DNA of 64,000 bases from Novosphingobium sp. ERN07 (GTDB lineage Bacteria; Pseudomonadota; Alphaproteobacteria; Sphingomonadales; Sphingomonadaceae): NCBI RefSeq assembly GCF_012641335.1, contig NZ_JABAID010000009.1, forward strand, positions 62,001 to 126,000. The letters are read 5' to 3'. A program made the translations under genes and the position numbers. The notes under the pieces were generated by a model. The model was given only the letters and a program-made list of their open reading frames with translations. It had not been told where the DNA came from and made no database searches. Shown piece after piece: positions 28,821-37,572 of the stretch (the first letter of the stretch is position 1; each line of letters begins with the position of its first letter).

Positions 28821-29048
28821 ATGGACGCAGAAAGCGCAAAGCTGCTCGGTGCTGGTCTCGCCGCTGTTGGCGCCGGTCTCGCCTCGCTCGGCGTGGGCAA
28901 CGTGTTTGCCAAGTTCCTCGAAGGCGCGCTGCGCAACCCTGGCGCCGCTGACGGCCAGCAGGGTCGCCTGTTCATCGGCTTCGCCGCTGCCGAACTTCTG
29001 GGCCTGCTCTCGTTCGTCGTCGCGATGATCCTGATCTTCGTTGCCTAA
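28821..29048 (+). CDS. atpE: ATP synthase F0 subunit c
   Basis: 75-aa hairpin of two helices forming the rotor ring. The polar loop Arg38-Asn39-Pro40 and the proton-carrying acid Glu58 (FAAAELLGL) are present; Glu rather than Asp is usual in alphaproteobacteria. The first helix carries the GAGLAAVGAGLASLGVG glycine pattern. AAAAGGAG lies upstream of ATG 28821. Confidence 0.97.
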   Translation: MDAESAKLLGAGLAAVGAGLASLGVGNVFAKFLEGALRNPGAADGQQGRLFIGFAAAELLGLLSFVVAMILIFVA

Positions 29049-29122
29049 GGCAAACGAAGCTCACTGATTGTTGAAATGCTGGCCGGGGTCCGCCCCGGCC
29101 GCCTGACGCCCGGACACCCGCG

Positions 29123-29617
29123 ATGCCTCAGATTGAACAGCTTGCCACCACCTATTCCAGCCAGATCTTCTGGTTGCTGGTGTTCTTCGGCATTGTCTTC
29201 TTCGTGATCGGCCGGGGCATGCTGCCCAAGGTCGTCTCCACGATGGACGGCCGCGACAAGCAGATCGCCGACGACCTTGCCGCTGCCGAAGCAGCACGCG
29301 CCGCCGCCGATGCCGAGGAAGAGGCATGGCGCGTCCAGGCGAACAAGCAGCGCGCCGAAGCGCAAAGCCTCATCGCTGCTGCCAAAGCAGAAGCGGCCAA
29401 GGCTACCGACGCCAAGCTCGCTGCTGCCTCGGCTCGCATTGACGAGACCGTGACTGCCGCCGAAACCCGCATTGCTGCTGCCCGCGCTTCGGCGCTGGGC
29501 GAAGTGGAAGGCGTTGCCGCCGAAGCCGCGCAGGATATCGCAAGCCGCCTTGCCGGCCTGTCGATCCCCGCTGCCGAAGCGCAAGCCGCCGTGAAGGGAG
29601 TTCTCGCAAATGGCTAA
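29123..29617 (+). CDS. ATP synthase F0 subunit b'
   Basis: 164-aa peripheral stalk subunit. One N-terminal membrane helix (SQIFWLLVFFGIVFFVIGRGMLP, about 13-34) precedes a long Ala/Glu-rich coiled coil. It is the first of two diverged b-type genes, the b/b' arrangement of photosynthetic bacteria and alphaproteobacteria. Its 3' end overlaps the b gene by 8 bp. Confidence 0.92.
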   Translation: MPQIEQLATTYSSQIFWLLVFFGIVFFVIGRGMLPKVVSTMDGRDKQIADDLAAAEAARAAADAEEEAWRVQANKQRAEAQSLIAAAKAEAAKATDAKLAAASARIDETVTAAETRIAAARASALGEVEGVAAEAAQDIASRLAGLSIPAAEAQAAVKGVLANG

Positions 29618-30164
29618 TCATGCCGAGACGACCGCCGTCGTCGAGCACGAACCGGCTGGCGGCGAACACCACGTCGAACCTTCAGCACTGGGCCTTGCGC
29701 CGGGTGCGTGGGTGGCGCTCGCCATGCTCATCTTCCTTGGCATTCTTGTCATGAAGAAGGTGCCCGGTGCCATCGTCGGCGGTCTCGACAAGCAAATCAG
29801 CGCGATCCGCAAGCAGCTCGATGAAGCCAAGGTGCTCCGCGCCGAAGCCGAAAAGCTGCGTGCCGAATACGCGGCCAAGATTGCCAACGCCGAAAAGGAC
29901 GCGGCGTCGATGGTCGAACACGCCAAGACCGAAGCCGCCGCGATTGTCGCCAAGGCCGAAGCTGACGCTGCCACCACCATCACCCGCCGCGAAAAGATGG
30001 CATCGGACAAGATCGCCGCTGCCGAACGCGCTGCCATTGATGATCTGCGTGCCAAGGCTGCCGAAGCGGCAACTGCCGCTGCACGCAACCTGATCGCTCA
30101 GAATCACTCCGCCGGAGCCGACAAGGCGCTGGTCGATGATGCCATCGCCGGTCTGGTGAACTGA
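29610..30164 (+). CDS. atpF: ATP synthase F0 subunit b
   Basis: 184-aa second b-type stalk subunit. An N-terminal cytosol-side extension of about 30 residues precedes one membrane helix (AWVALAMLIFLGILVMKKVPG) and a long coiled coil with repeated Ala-Glu-Lys (AEAEKLRAEYAAKIANAEKDA). Last gene of the F0 operon; followed by a very strong terminator. Confidence 0.93.
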   Translation: MANHAETTAVVEHEPAGGEHHVEPSALGLAPGAWVALAMLIFLGILVMKKVPGAIVGGLDKQISAIRKQLDEAKVLRAEAEKLRAEYAAKIANAEKDAASMVEHAKTEAAAIVAKAEADAATTITRREKMASDKIAAAERAAIDDLRAKAAEAATAAARNLIAQNHSAGADKALVDDAIAGLVN

Positions 30165-30190
30165 TCGCATAACTCGCGTTTCAGGCCTGA

Positions 30191-30240
30191 CACAAAACAA
30201 AACCCCTTCCGGTGAAAGCCGGGAGGGGTTTTGTTTTGTG
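30191..30240. terminator. long bidirectional terminator between F0 operon and parDE
   Basis: CACAAAACAAAACCCC and its complement GGGGTTTTGTTTTGTG flank a CTTCCGGTGAAAGCCGGGA core, giving a stem of about 20 bp. A/T tracts on both sides let it end transcripts in either direction. It separates convergent atpF and parE. Confidence 0.88.
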
Positions 30241-30244
30241 GGCT

Positions 30245-30532
30245 TTACAGGTGCCGGTCGACGTCTTGCTTGGCGTGCAGGACACGGATGACAGTCACTT
30301 GCTTGGTCGTCATGCGGTAGTAGATCATATGTGCCCCGCTACGGAGTTTGAACATTCCGTCTTGAGCAATTGTCATGCGGCCAATTTTTCTTCCGTCCGC
30401 CAGTTGGCGGCAAGCGTAACGCAGTTCTCGCGCATAGCAGTCAGCCTGTTGTGCTCCCCAGTTGGCGGAGGAATAGCGCCATATTCTCGCAAGATCAGCG
30501 ACTGCAGCCCGAGAAAATTCAAGAACCCTCAC
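30245..30532 (-). CDS. parE: ParE-family toxin
   Basis: 95-aa RelE/ParE-superfamily protein: FSRAAVADLARIWRYSSANWG (helix pair), RQLADGRKIGRM, GMFKLRSGAHMIYYRM and VTVIRVLHAKQDVDRHL. ParE toxins block DNA gyrase. Its start overlaps the antitoxin stop by 4 bp. All expected segments are present, so it looks intact. Confidence 0.9.
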   Translation of the reverse strand: MRVLEFSRAAVADLARIWRYSSANWGAQQADCYARELRYACRQLADGRKIGRMTIAQDGMFKLRSGAHMIYYRMTTKQVTVIRVLHAKQDVDRHL

Positions 30533-30777
30533 TCAGCGTTATGCTCTCGGTTCATCTCACTCAAAAAATCATCAAAGTCGAAATCTTCGGCGATCCCAGA
30601 TTGCTCGCCTTCGATCAGTGCATCCTGCAGTGCTTTGAACTTCGCTTCGTGGTCTTCCAGCATTCGAAGGCCTGCGCGCACCACATCGCTGGCCGAACCA
30701 TAGCGACCGGTTTTCACCTGCGCGGAAATAAAATCGGCAAAATGGTCACCGATGGTGACAGAGGTGTTGCGCGGCAC
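30529..30777 (-). CDS. parD: ParD-family antitoxin (CC2985-like)
   Basis: 82-aa antitoxin with an N-terminal ribbon-helix-helix (NTSVTIGDHFADFISAQVKTGRYGSASDVVRAGLRML, residues about 4-41). The acidic C-terminal arm (EDFDFDDFLSEMNREHNAE) should wrap the toxin. Start GTG 30777 has AAAGGG seven bases upstream. Such antitoxins normally repress their own promoter; the AT-rich 30790-30830 segment would hold the operator. Confidence 0.88.
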   Translation of the reverse strand: MPRNTSVTIGDHFADFISAQVKTGRYGSASDVVRAGLRMLEDHEAKFKALQDALIEGEQSGIAEDFDFDDFLSEMNREHNAE

Positions 30778-30841
30778 AAGCTACCCTTTCAAAAGGCAAG
30801 TACCAAAAAGTAATACATATCAGACTGCGGGGCAACCCGCC

Positions 30842-31870
30842 TCAAGGCCGCGTAGATCCCCGGATCACCAGCCTCACCGGCACGCGCCGCCCTGACCCTT
30901 CAGTTCCGTTGATCTTCGCCAGCAACTGCTCCACCAGCAGCGCGCCCGCCATCTGGAAGTCCGGCTCGATCGAGGTGAGGGGAGGGGTCGACCATGCGCC
31001 TGCCCGGATGCCGTCGAAGCCGATGATGCCCACTTGATCCGGGATGGCATATCCACGCGCCGTCAGCTCCTTCAGCGCGCCCAGCGCCATCTCGTCGCAC
31101 ACTGCAAAGATCGCGTCGAAGGCCTCGCCGCTTTCCGTCAGCGCAATCGCCGCAAGCCGCCCCTGTTCCTCGCGCGCCAAGCCGCTGTCCACCTGTTGCA
31201 GGCGCGGCTCCAGCCCGGCAGAGCGCATCGCTTCGGCATAGCCCTCATAGCGCTCCTGAAACTGGCGTTGCGGCGATGTGGCGGAACCGATGCACACGAT
31301 TTGCCGGTATCCCCGTACCAGCAGGTGCCGCGTCGCCAGCGTCGCGCCCGAAAGGTTATCGCTGCGCACCCAAGGCATGTCGTTGTCGGGCGACCCCCAG
31401 CAGGTCCAGTGCGTGCCCTGCTGCATGTCGCGGAAATAGTCCCACGCGGCGGTGTTGGTGGTCGTGCCGATCACGATCATGCCATCGGCCTTGCGGCGTT
31501 CCTGAAAATGCCCCCAGAAGTTCTCAGGCGCATCCTGAAACGCGACCAGCGTTTCATACCCGCGCGCGGATGCCGCCGCGCAGGTGCTGCCCAGCAGCGA
31601 GAAGTAGAAGGGGTTGATGTCCTTGCGGTCCTGCGCCTCGCGGCAGATCATCACCACCGCCAGCGTGCCCGTGCGCCCGCGCCGCAGCCGCGCCGCGTTT
31701 TCATCCACTTGATAGTTCAGCCGCCGCGCGGCTTCCATCACGCGCTGGCGTGTCGGCTCGCTGATCGATGTGTCACCGGCCAGCGCGCGGCTCACGGTTG
31801 ATTGGCTCACGCCCGCCGCTTCGGCCACGTCGAACGACGTTACGCGGATGATCTTCCTGTCGCTCGGCAA
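30842..31870 (-). CDS. LacI-family transcriptional regulator
   Basis: 342-aa repressor-type regulator: N-terminal helix-turn-helix (SFDVAEAAGVSQSTVSRALAG, about 12-32), hinge helix region ARRLNYQVDENAARLRRG and a periplasmic-binding-protein-like effector domain ending in PLTSIEPDFQMAGALLVEQLL. Ligand unknown; no sugar-use genes adjoin it. TTG 31870 is chosen because GGGGGA lies seven bases upstream; the frame runs further up through the end of gloB but is not needed. Its stretch overlaps no other gene. Confidence 0.85.
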   Translation of the reverse strand: MPSDRKIIRVTSFDVAEAAGVSQSTVSRALAGDTSISEPTRQRVMEAARRLNYQVDENAARLRRGRTGTLAVVMICREAQDRKDINPFYFSLLGSTCAAASARGYETLVAFQDAPENFWGHFQERRKADGMIVIGTTTNTAAWDYFRDMQQGTHWTCWGSPDNDMPWVRSDNLSGATLATRHLLVRGYRQIVCIGSATSPQRQFQERYEGYAEAMRSAGLEPRLQQVDSGLAREEQGRLAAIALTESGEAFDAIFAVCDEMALGALKELTARGYAIPDQVGIIGFDGIRAGAWSTPPLTSIEPDFQMAGALLVEQLLAKINGTEGSGRRVPVRLVIRGSTRP

Positions 31871-31913
31871 TGCGCTTCCCCCAAGGTCAACTGACGCTTT
31901 AGCAGGATCGGCG

Positions 31914-32678
31914 TCAGCGGAAAGTGTCCTTGGCGGTGCGCAGTGCGGCAAATGTCTGTTCGGGCGATTCTCCACCCCACCGCGCAGCCATATCGGCATC
32001 ATCAGCCCGCAGGAACGGATTGGCGGTCAGTTCTGCGCCCAGCGTCGTCGGCACGGTCCACTCGCCACGCGCGCGCCGCGCTTCCACCCCATCGGCATAA
32101 GCGTGCAGCGCCGCATTGTCCGGGTCTGCAAACACCGCAAACCGAGCGTTGGCCTGCGTGTACTCATGCGCGCTGTAGAGCGTCGTCTCGGATGGCAGAG
32201 CCTTCAACCGTGCAAGGCTCGCCCAGAACTGGTCCGGCGTTCCCTCGAACATGCGCCCGCAGCCCAGCGGAAACAGCGCATCCCCCACAAACGCCACCAC
32301 CGCCGCTGGCAGGTGATATGCAATGTGCCCCAGCGTGTGCCCGCCCACTTCGATAACCTGCGCTGAAAACGCCCCCAGCGCCACCGCATCGCCGTGCGCC
32401 ACCGTCCGATCAACGCCCGCAATCTTCGCTGCATCCCCCGCAGGAGCCACGATCACGCACCCGGTCGCCGCCTTGATTGCTTCGTTCCCCCCTGCATGAT
32501 CGGGATGCCAGTGCGTGTTCCAGATCTGCGTGATCTTCCACCCCTTCGCCTCGGCCTCACGCAGATAGGCCTCGGCATCCGGCGTATCGATGCACGCCGT
32601 CTCCCCGCTCGCAGGGTCGTGAACGAGGAAGCCATAGTTGTCGGACAGGCAGGGGAACTGGTGAATTTCTAGCGTCAT
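31914..32678 (-). CDS. gloB: hydroxyacylglutathione hydrolase (glyoxalase II)
   Basis: 254-aa metallo-beta-lactamase-fold enzyme hydrolysing S-lactoylglutathione in methylglyoxal detoxification. Metal ligands: THWHPDHAGG (His-x-His-x-Asp-His), GHTLGHIAYH, GDALFPLGCGRMFEG (bridging Asp) and YSAHEYTQANARFA. The C-terminal substrate domain is present. Length standard. Confidence 0.94.
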   Translation of the reverse strand: MTLEIHQFPCLSDNYGFLVHDPASGETACIDTPDAEAYLREAEAKGWKITQIWNTHWHPDHAGGNEAIKAATGCVIVAPAGDAAKIAGVDRTVAHGDAVALGAFSAQVIEVGGHTLGHIAYHLPAAVVAFVGDALFPLGCGRMFEGTPDQFWASLARLKALPSETTLYSAHEYTQANARFAVFADPDNAALHAYADGVEARRARGEWTVPTTLGAELTANPFLRADDADMAARWGGESPEQTFAALRTAKDTFR

Positions 32679-32722
32679 GCTCCAGCTTTAGCGCTGCACC
32701 ACCACAATGCAAAGCGCGCCAC

Positions 32723-32770
32723 AAAGCAAAAGCCCGCCCGGATCGCTCCGAGCGGGCCTTGGTTTTGCTT
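32723..32770 (-). terminator. terminator of rpsA
   Basis: On the minus strand AAGCAAAACCAAGGCCCGCTCGG pairs with CCGGGCGGGCTTTTGCTTT, giving a GC-rich stem followed by T-rich sequence just past the rpsA stop. Confidence 0.8.
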
Positions 32771-32791
32771 GTCCCTTGCGGGAGCGACTTC

Positions 32792-34498
32792 TTAGTTGCG
32801 AGCCTTCAGCGCCGCACCCAAGATGTCGCCCAGCGAAGCGCCGGCATCCGAAGAGCCGTACTGTTCCACTGCTTCCTTCTCTTCGGCCAACTGGCGGGCC
32901 TTGACCGAGAAGTTCGGCTTCTTCGAACGATCGAAGCCGGTGACCATCGCGTCGAGCTTCTGGCCAACCTGGAAGCGGTCGGGACGCTGTTCGTCGCGGT
33001 CGCGACCCAGATCCGAACGCTTGATGAAGCCGGTTGCGCCGTCTTCGCCAGCCTGCACTTCAAGACCGCCATCGCGGACTTCAAGGATGGTGACGGTGAC
33101 GACTTCGCCGCGACGCAGCGAACCAGCGGCAGCCGCCGAAGCGCCACCAGCAGCCGGAGCGCCCTTTTCAAGCTGCTTCATGCCAAGGCTGATGCGTTCC
33201 TTCTCGACGTCCACGTCGAGAACCACGGCCGAAACCTGCTCGCCCTTGCGGTGCAGTGCCAGCGCGTCTTCGCCAGAGATGCCCCATGCGATGTCCGACA
33301 TGTGGACCATGCCGTCCACGTCGCCGTCCAGACCGATGAACAGGCCGAATTCGGTGGCGTTCTTGACTTCGCCTTCCACGGTCGAACCGACCGGGTGCTT
33401 TTCTGCAAAAGCTTCCCACGGGTTCTGCTGGGCCTGCTTGAGGCCGAGCGAGATGCGGCGCTTGTCGCTGTCGACTTCCAGCACCAGCACGTCGACTTCC
33501 TGCGAGGTCGAAACGATCTTGCCGGGGTGGACGTTCTTCTTGGTCCACGACATTTCCGAAACGTGGACGAGGCCTTCGATGCCAGCTTCCAGTTCCACGA
33601 ACGCACCGTATTCGGTGATGTTGGTGACAACGCCCGAAAGCTTCGCACCCACCGGATACTTCGCAGCCACGCCATCCCACGGATCGCTTTCAAGCTGCTT
33701 CATGCCAAGGCTGATGCGCTGCGTGTCCTGGTTGATGCGGATGATCTGCACCTTCACCGTGTCGCCAATGGCGATCACTTCCGAAGGATGGTTCACGCGC
33801 TTGTAGCTCATGTCGGTGACATGGAGCAGGCCGTCGATGCCGCCGAGGTCCACGAACGCACCGTAATCGGTGATGTTCTTGACCACGCCGTCGATGATCT
33901 GGCCTTCCTTCAGGTTCTGGATCAGGCCCGAACGCTGTTCTGCGCGGGTTTCTTCCAGCACCGCACGGCGCGAAACCACGATGTTGCCACGGCGGCGATC
34001 CATCTTCAGGATCTGGAACGGCTGCGGCATGTCCATCAGCGGGGTTACATCGCGCACGGGGCGGATATCGACCTGCGAACCGGGCAGGAACGCCACGGCG
34101 CCATCGAGGTCGACCGTGAAGCCGCCCTTCACGCGGCCGAAGATCACGCCTTCAACGCGCTTGCCTTCGCCAAATTCGTTTTCAAGCTTGTCCCAAGCGG
34201 CTTCGCGGCGAGCGCGGTCACGCGAGAGCATCGCTTCGCCGTCAGCGTTTTCAACGCGGTCGACGTAAACTTCCACTTCGTCGCCAACCGAAAGGCCGTG
34301 CGGCTGACCGGGAGCGGCGAATTCACGCAGGGCAACGCGGCCCTCGCTCTTCAGGCCCACGTCGATGACGGCCTTGTCGTTTTCGATGGCGGTGATGGTG
34401 CCCTTGACGACGCGGCCTTCAAAGCCACCGTTGGCGGCTCCGCCAAGCGATTCGTCAAGCAGCGCGGCGAAATCGTCGCGCGAGGGGGTGGTAGCCAT
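32792..34498 (-). CDS. rpsA: 30S ribosomal protein S1
   Basis: 568-aa RNA-binding protein with six S1 repeats that helps mRNA bind the ribosome. Repeats are recognisable by GxVxxITxYGAFVxL segments, e.g. GVVKNITDYGAFVDLGG, GVVTNITEYGAFVELEAG and GEVKNATEFGLFIGLDG, with HVSEMSW and HVTDMSY endings. A shorter Lys/Ala C-terminus ends the protein. In relatives it follows cmk directly; here a chemoreceptor gene lies between. Confidence 0.97.
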   Translation of the reverse strand: MATTPSRDDFAALLDESLGGAANGGFEGRVVKGTITAIENDKAVIDVGLKSEGRVALREFAAPGQPHGLSVGDEVEVYVDRVENADGEAMLSRDRARREAAWDKLENEFGEGKRVEGVIFGRVKGGFTVDLDGAVAFLPGSQVDIRPVRDVTPLMDMPQPFQILKMDRRRGNIVVSRRAVLEETRAEQRSGLIQNLKEGQIIDGVVKNITDYGAFVDLGGIDGLLHVTDMSYKRVNHPSEVIAIGDTVKVQIIRINQDTQRISLGMKQLESDPWDGVAAKYPVGAKLSGVVTNITEYGAFVELEAGIEGLVHVSEMSWTKKNVHPGKIVSTSQEVDVLVLEVDSDKRRISLGLKQAQQNPWEAFAEKHPVGSTVEGEVKNATEFGLFIGLDGDVDGMVHMSDIAWGISGEDALALHRKGEQVSAVVLDVDVEKERISLGMKQLEKGAPAAGGASAAAAGSLRRGEVVTVTILEVRDGGLEVQAGEDGATGFIKRSDLGRDRDEQRPDRFQVGQKLDAMVTGFDRSKKPNFSVKARQLAEEKEAVEQYGSSDAGASLGDILGAALKARN

Positions 34499-34666
34499 TA
34501 TTCAAGCTTCCTGTGTCTTAAGTATCCCGGCCAGGCGGTTGTTTCCGCCGGTCTTTCCTCCACGCCCCGCACCATGCAGACCGTGGGCCAAAAAGGGCCG
34601 AACCGCCCCCGAAGCCGAACGCTGGCAGGGGCATCCTTGCGGGCGCGAGCCTGCGTGGACGGGCGG

Positions 34667-34695
34667 CGCTTAGGCGCATGGGGCGGGAAAAGCAA
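34667..34695 (-). promoter_or_regulatory. predicted rpsA promoter
   Basis: On the minus strand TTGCTT (34690-34695), 17 bp, TAAGCG (34667-34672), about 170 bp before the rpsA start. The long leader region 34499-34660 contains no gene. Confidence 0.4.
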
Positions 34696-34762
34696 GGAAA
34701 ATGGGGGTGCAGCTTCGCCAGAGCTACGGGGTATGCACCCCCTATGGCCTCAAATGCTCGCA

Positions 34763-36544
34763 TCAGGCGGCTAGTCTTGTCGAATACCCATAGCTTGTCG
34801 TTCCACTTTGCCCCCGGCCCAGATCGAACCGTTCCACCAACTGCAGCAAATTCATGGCTGCAGAGGACAGGTGCTGCGATGCCGCAGTCGATTCCTCGAC
34901 CAGTGCGGCGTTCTGTTGGGTTATCCGATCCATATCGCTGACCACGGTGTTGACTTGCGCGATTGCCTGGGATTGCTCGCCAGTTGCCGCAGCAATCGTC
35001 GTGATCTTTTCAGACAGGCGAGCGGTGTGCTGCATGATACCATCCAGCGCGGTTTGCGTCTGTCCGATCAGCTTTACACCGTCTGCAACTTCCTGTTCGC
35101 TCGCTTTGATGATCGCTGTGATTTCCGAGGCCGCATCGGCAGAACGCTGCGCCAAAGCGCGCACTTCGTTGGCCACCACAGCAAAGCCCCTGCCGGATTC
35201 GCCGGCACGCGCAGCTTCGACCCCGGCATTGAGCGCCAGCAGGTTGGTTTGAAAGGCGATGCCATCGATCAGCGAGACGATTTCGCCCATCTTCGCACTG
35301 GATCGCGCAATTTCCTCGATTGCGGCAACAGCGCGCGCCATCATCTCGCCGCCTTGCCCGGCTTCGTTGCTGGCCCGGTCTGCAATTGCGCTGGCTTCAT
35401 CCGCATTCGTAGAGGTATCACGCACCGAATCCAGCAACTGGCGCACGGCTGCAGCCGATTCCTCAAGTGCTGCGGCCTGACTCTCTGTCCGGCCTGAAAG
35501 ATCGGTCGCTGCACTGGCGATCTCGCTCGCTCCGGTGCGCACGTTCTGCGAGCCCTGCACAACCTCTGCGATAACCGCAGCCAGAGAGGCAGTTGTCTGG
35601 TTGAAGTCCCGACGCAGCGCTTCGTACTCTTCAGGAAAAGCGGCGTGGATGCGGCAGTCCAGTTTGCCGTCTCGCAACAAAGCAAGACCGGTCGCGAGTC
35701 CATCAACCATGCGCTTTTGCACTTCCATCCGCGCTTCGGCTTCCTCGCGAGTGCGGCAGGCGATGGCATCCTTGATCGCCTGAAGAGCGCGGCCAATGCC
35801 GCCCACCTCATCGCCATTTTCAAGATAAGGTACATCTCGATCAAGATTGCCCGATGCCATATCTTCCATTGCCGCGGTTATCCCTGCCAGCGGGCGCGCC
35901 ACGCGAAGAAGTGTCACGGCTACGACGAGCGTGGCAATCACGGCTGCAAGACCCGCGACGATCACAGATGCGTTCTGTGCGGAATGGCCTGCTGCCTCGC
36001 TGGCATCACCGGATTCTTTTGCCAGTTTTTCATTGAAGTAGAGGATGGCTTTCATTGCTTCAGATAGCGCTACGTTTTTGGGGGCGAGGTCAACGTTGAA
36101 AGCGTTGGTCGCTTCTGTGTTCTTGAGTTGGAGCGAAAGCTTGCGGATGGGGTCGGCAGAAGCCTTCCACTCGGTCCACGAGGCGTCTATGGAATCAAGC
36201 AATTTTTCCTCGTCAGGGCCGACCAACATAGGTCGGTAATCGGTCAATGATTTGTCGACCGCAGCCATTTTTGAAGATAATTCGTCTTCGACAACTCGGG
36301 TTTCTTCGATGTTGGGCGCGAGGATACTGCGGGTCAACGCGATGCGCGCTTCCAGTATATTTGCGTTAAGGTTGGAAAGCTGAACCATCGAGGGCACAAT
36401 ATTTGTCGTAACCAACTCGGTTTTCGCAACCATGTTTGCGGAACTGGTGTACGCGACAAATGCACCACCGATTGCTACAAGCGCCAGAAGCACGTTCCCC
36501 AAGACGGAAAACGTTCTGATTTTGATGTTTGCAAACAAAGCCAC
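34763..36544 (-). CDS. methyl-accepting chemotaxis protein
   Basis: 593-aa chemoreceptor. First membrane helix about 9-30 ([19 protein letters not shown]); a periplasmic four-helix-bundle-like sensor about 31-185; a second helix about 190-212 ([20 protein letters not shown]); a HAMP domain ([19 protein letters not shown]); and a long cytoplasmic coiled coil. The CheA/CheW-binding hairpin tip is [20 protein letters not shown], with Gly for the commoner Ala. There is no C-terminal CheR-docking pentapeptide. GTG 36544 has GAGG eight to nine bases upstream. No che or flagellar genes are nearby. It interrupts the usual cmk-rpsA pair. Confidence 0.9.
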   Translation of the reverse strand: MALFANIKIRTFSVLGNVLLALVAIGGAFVAYTSSANMVAKTELVTTNIVPSMVQLSNLNANILEARIALTRSILAPNIEETRVVEDELSSKMAAVDKSLTDYRPMLVGPDEEKLLDSIDASWTEWKASADPIRKLSLQLKNTEATNAFNVDLAPKNVALSEAMKAILYFNEKLAKESGDASEAAGHSAQNASVIVAGLAAVIATLVVAVTLLRVARPLAGITAAMEDMASGNLDRDVPYLENGDEVGGIGRALQAIKDAIACRTREEAEARMEVQKRMVDGLATGLALLRDGKLDCRIHAAFPEEYEALRRDFNQTTASLAAVIAEVVQGSQNVRTGASEIASAATDLSGRTESQAAALEESAAAVRQLLDSVRDTSTNADEASAIADRASNEAGQGGEMMARAVAAIEEIARSSAKMGEIVSLIDGIAFQTNLLALNAGVEAARAGESGRGFAVVANEVRALAQRSADAASEITAIIKASEQEVADGVKLIGQTQTALDGIMQHTARLSEKITTIAAATGEQSQAIAQVNTVVSDMDRITQQNAALVEESTAASQHLSSAAMNLLQLVERFDLGRGQSGTTSYGYSTRLAA

Positions 36545-36670
36545 GGCATGAACCTCGTTCCGGCAGATCGGCGCATTCCGATGCCATTTTGGGGCACTTG
36601 CCATGTGGACCGTAATCAATCCGCTCGATGGGCATTAGGTATGAGTTCTAGAAACGGTTGCCGATTAGAA

Positions 36671-37321
36671 TTAACCAGATTTCGCAGCACTGCACTTACC
36701 TGCCGCCACCTGCTTCTCCACCAGCGCAATCGCCGTCGCCACCGCCATTTCCTTGGTCAGGTTAGACGTATCCAGCAACGTCGCCCCCTCCGCGTGCCGC
36801 AACGGAGCCTCGGCCCGGTTTCGGTCGCGCTCATCCCGCTCCGCAAGATCAGCTTCGATGGCCTCGCGCTCCACATCCTTGCCCAGACCCTTCATCTCCA
36901 CCCAGCGCCGCATCGCGCGGGCGCTGACGCTGGCGGTGACGAACAGCTTGGCGTCGGCGTGGGGCGCAATAACCGTCGCGATGTCGCGCCCGTCCAGAAC
37001 CGCACCGCCTGCTTGGTTTGCAAAGGCCTGTTGCCGTGCCAGCAGCGCCGTGCGCACGGGGGGATGCACCGAAACGCGGCTGGCATAGCCGCCGCTTTCC
37101 TCACTGCGCAGTTCGGGATCGTCCAGTAGGCTTTCGGGAAAATGGCAGGCGGCCAACGCTGCATCCGCGTCATCCGGGTTGCCGCCGCTTAGCATTACCT
37201 GCCGCCCCACCGCGCGATAGAGCAGGCCGGTGTCCAGATGGGGCAGGGCGAAATGTGCGGCGAGCGCCTTGGCGATGGTGCCTTTGCCCGAAGCGGTCGG
37301 GCCATCCACGGCGATGATCAT
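36671..37321 (-). CDS. cmk: cytidylate kinase
   Basis: 216-aa kinase phosphorylating CMP/dCMP. Seen: P-loop DGPTASGKGTIAKALA, LDTGLLYRAVG, the CMP-binding insert SVHPPVRTALLARQQAFA, LDGRDIATVIAPHADAKLFVTAS and RDERDRNRAEAPL. ATG 37321 has AGGAA six bases upstream; the GTG two codons earlier is too close to it. It overlaps the preceding small gene by 4 bp (ATGA). Confidence 0.95.
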   Translation of the reverse strand: MIIAVDGPTASGKGTIAKALAAHFALPHLDTGLLYRAVGRQVMLSGGNPDDADAALAACHFPESLLDDPELRSEESGGYASRVSVHPPVRTALLARQQAFANQAGGAVLDGRDIATVIAPHADAKLFVTASVSARAMRRWVEMKGLGKDVEREAIEADLAERDERDRNRAEAPLRHAEGATLLDTSNLTKEMAVATAIALVEKQVAAGKCSAAKSG

Positions 37322-37572
37322 TGGCACTTCCTGTTCCTGAACGCCTTAACCAGCCCCCAGATCGCAATTGCCGCCCAGAAGAACTCCAGCACGAACGAGG
37401 CGGGGTTCATGTGCACCAGCAGCGAAATCGTCAACAGCGCGGCACCCAGCAGATTGACGCCATGCTGCACGAACGGATTGGGCCGTTCCAGCTTGGTGAC
37501 ATAGGCGTAGGCGAAGATGATGCAGGCGGTGCCGCAAAACCCTATCGCATTGGCAAGCGCAGGATTTATCAA
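37318..37572 (-). CDS. CBU_0592-like small membrane protein
   Basis: 84-aa protein with three hydrophobic helices (ANAIGFCGTACIIFAYAYV, GVNLLGAALLTISLLVHM, FVLEFFWAAIAIWGLVKAF) and a basic end. It resembles the CBU_0592 family of small inner-membrane proteins, function unknown. The TTG start overlaps the aroA stop and its stop overlaps the cmk start, so aroA, this gene and cmk are translated as a coupled unit. Confidence 0.78.
   Translation of the reverse strand: MINPALANAIGFCGTACIIFAYAYVTKLERPNPFVQHGVNLLGAALLTISLLVHMNPASFVLEFFWAAIAIWGLVKAFRNRKCQ

Noticed and set aside
32759..34774. 671-aa open frame on + across rpsA
   Set aside because: It is fully antisense to the S1 gene, whose repeats and motifs are unmistakable; long antisense frames are expected in high-GC DNA.
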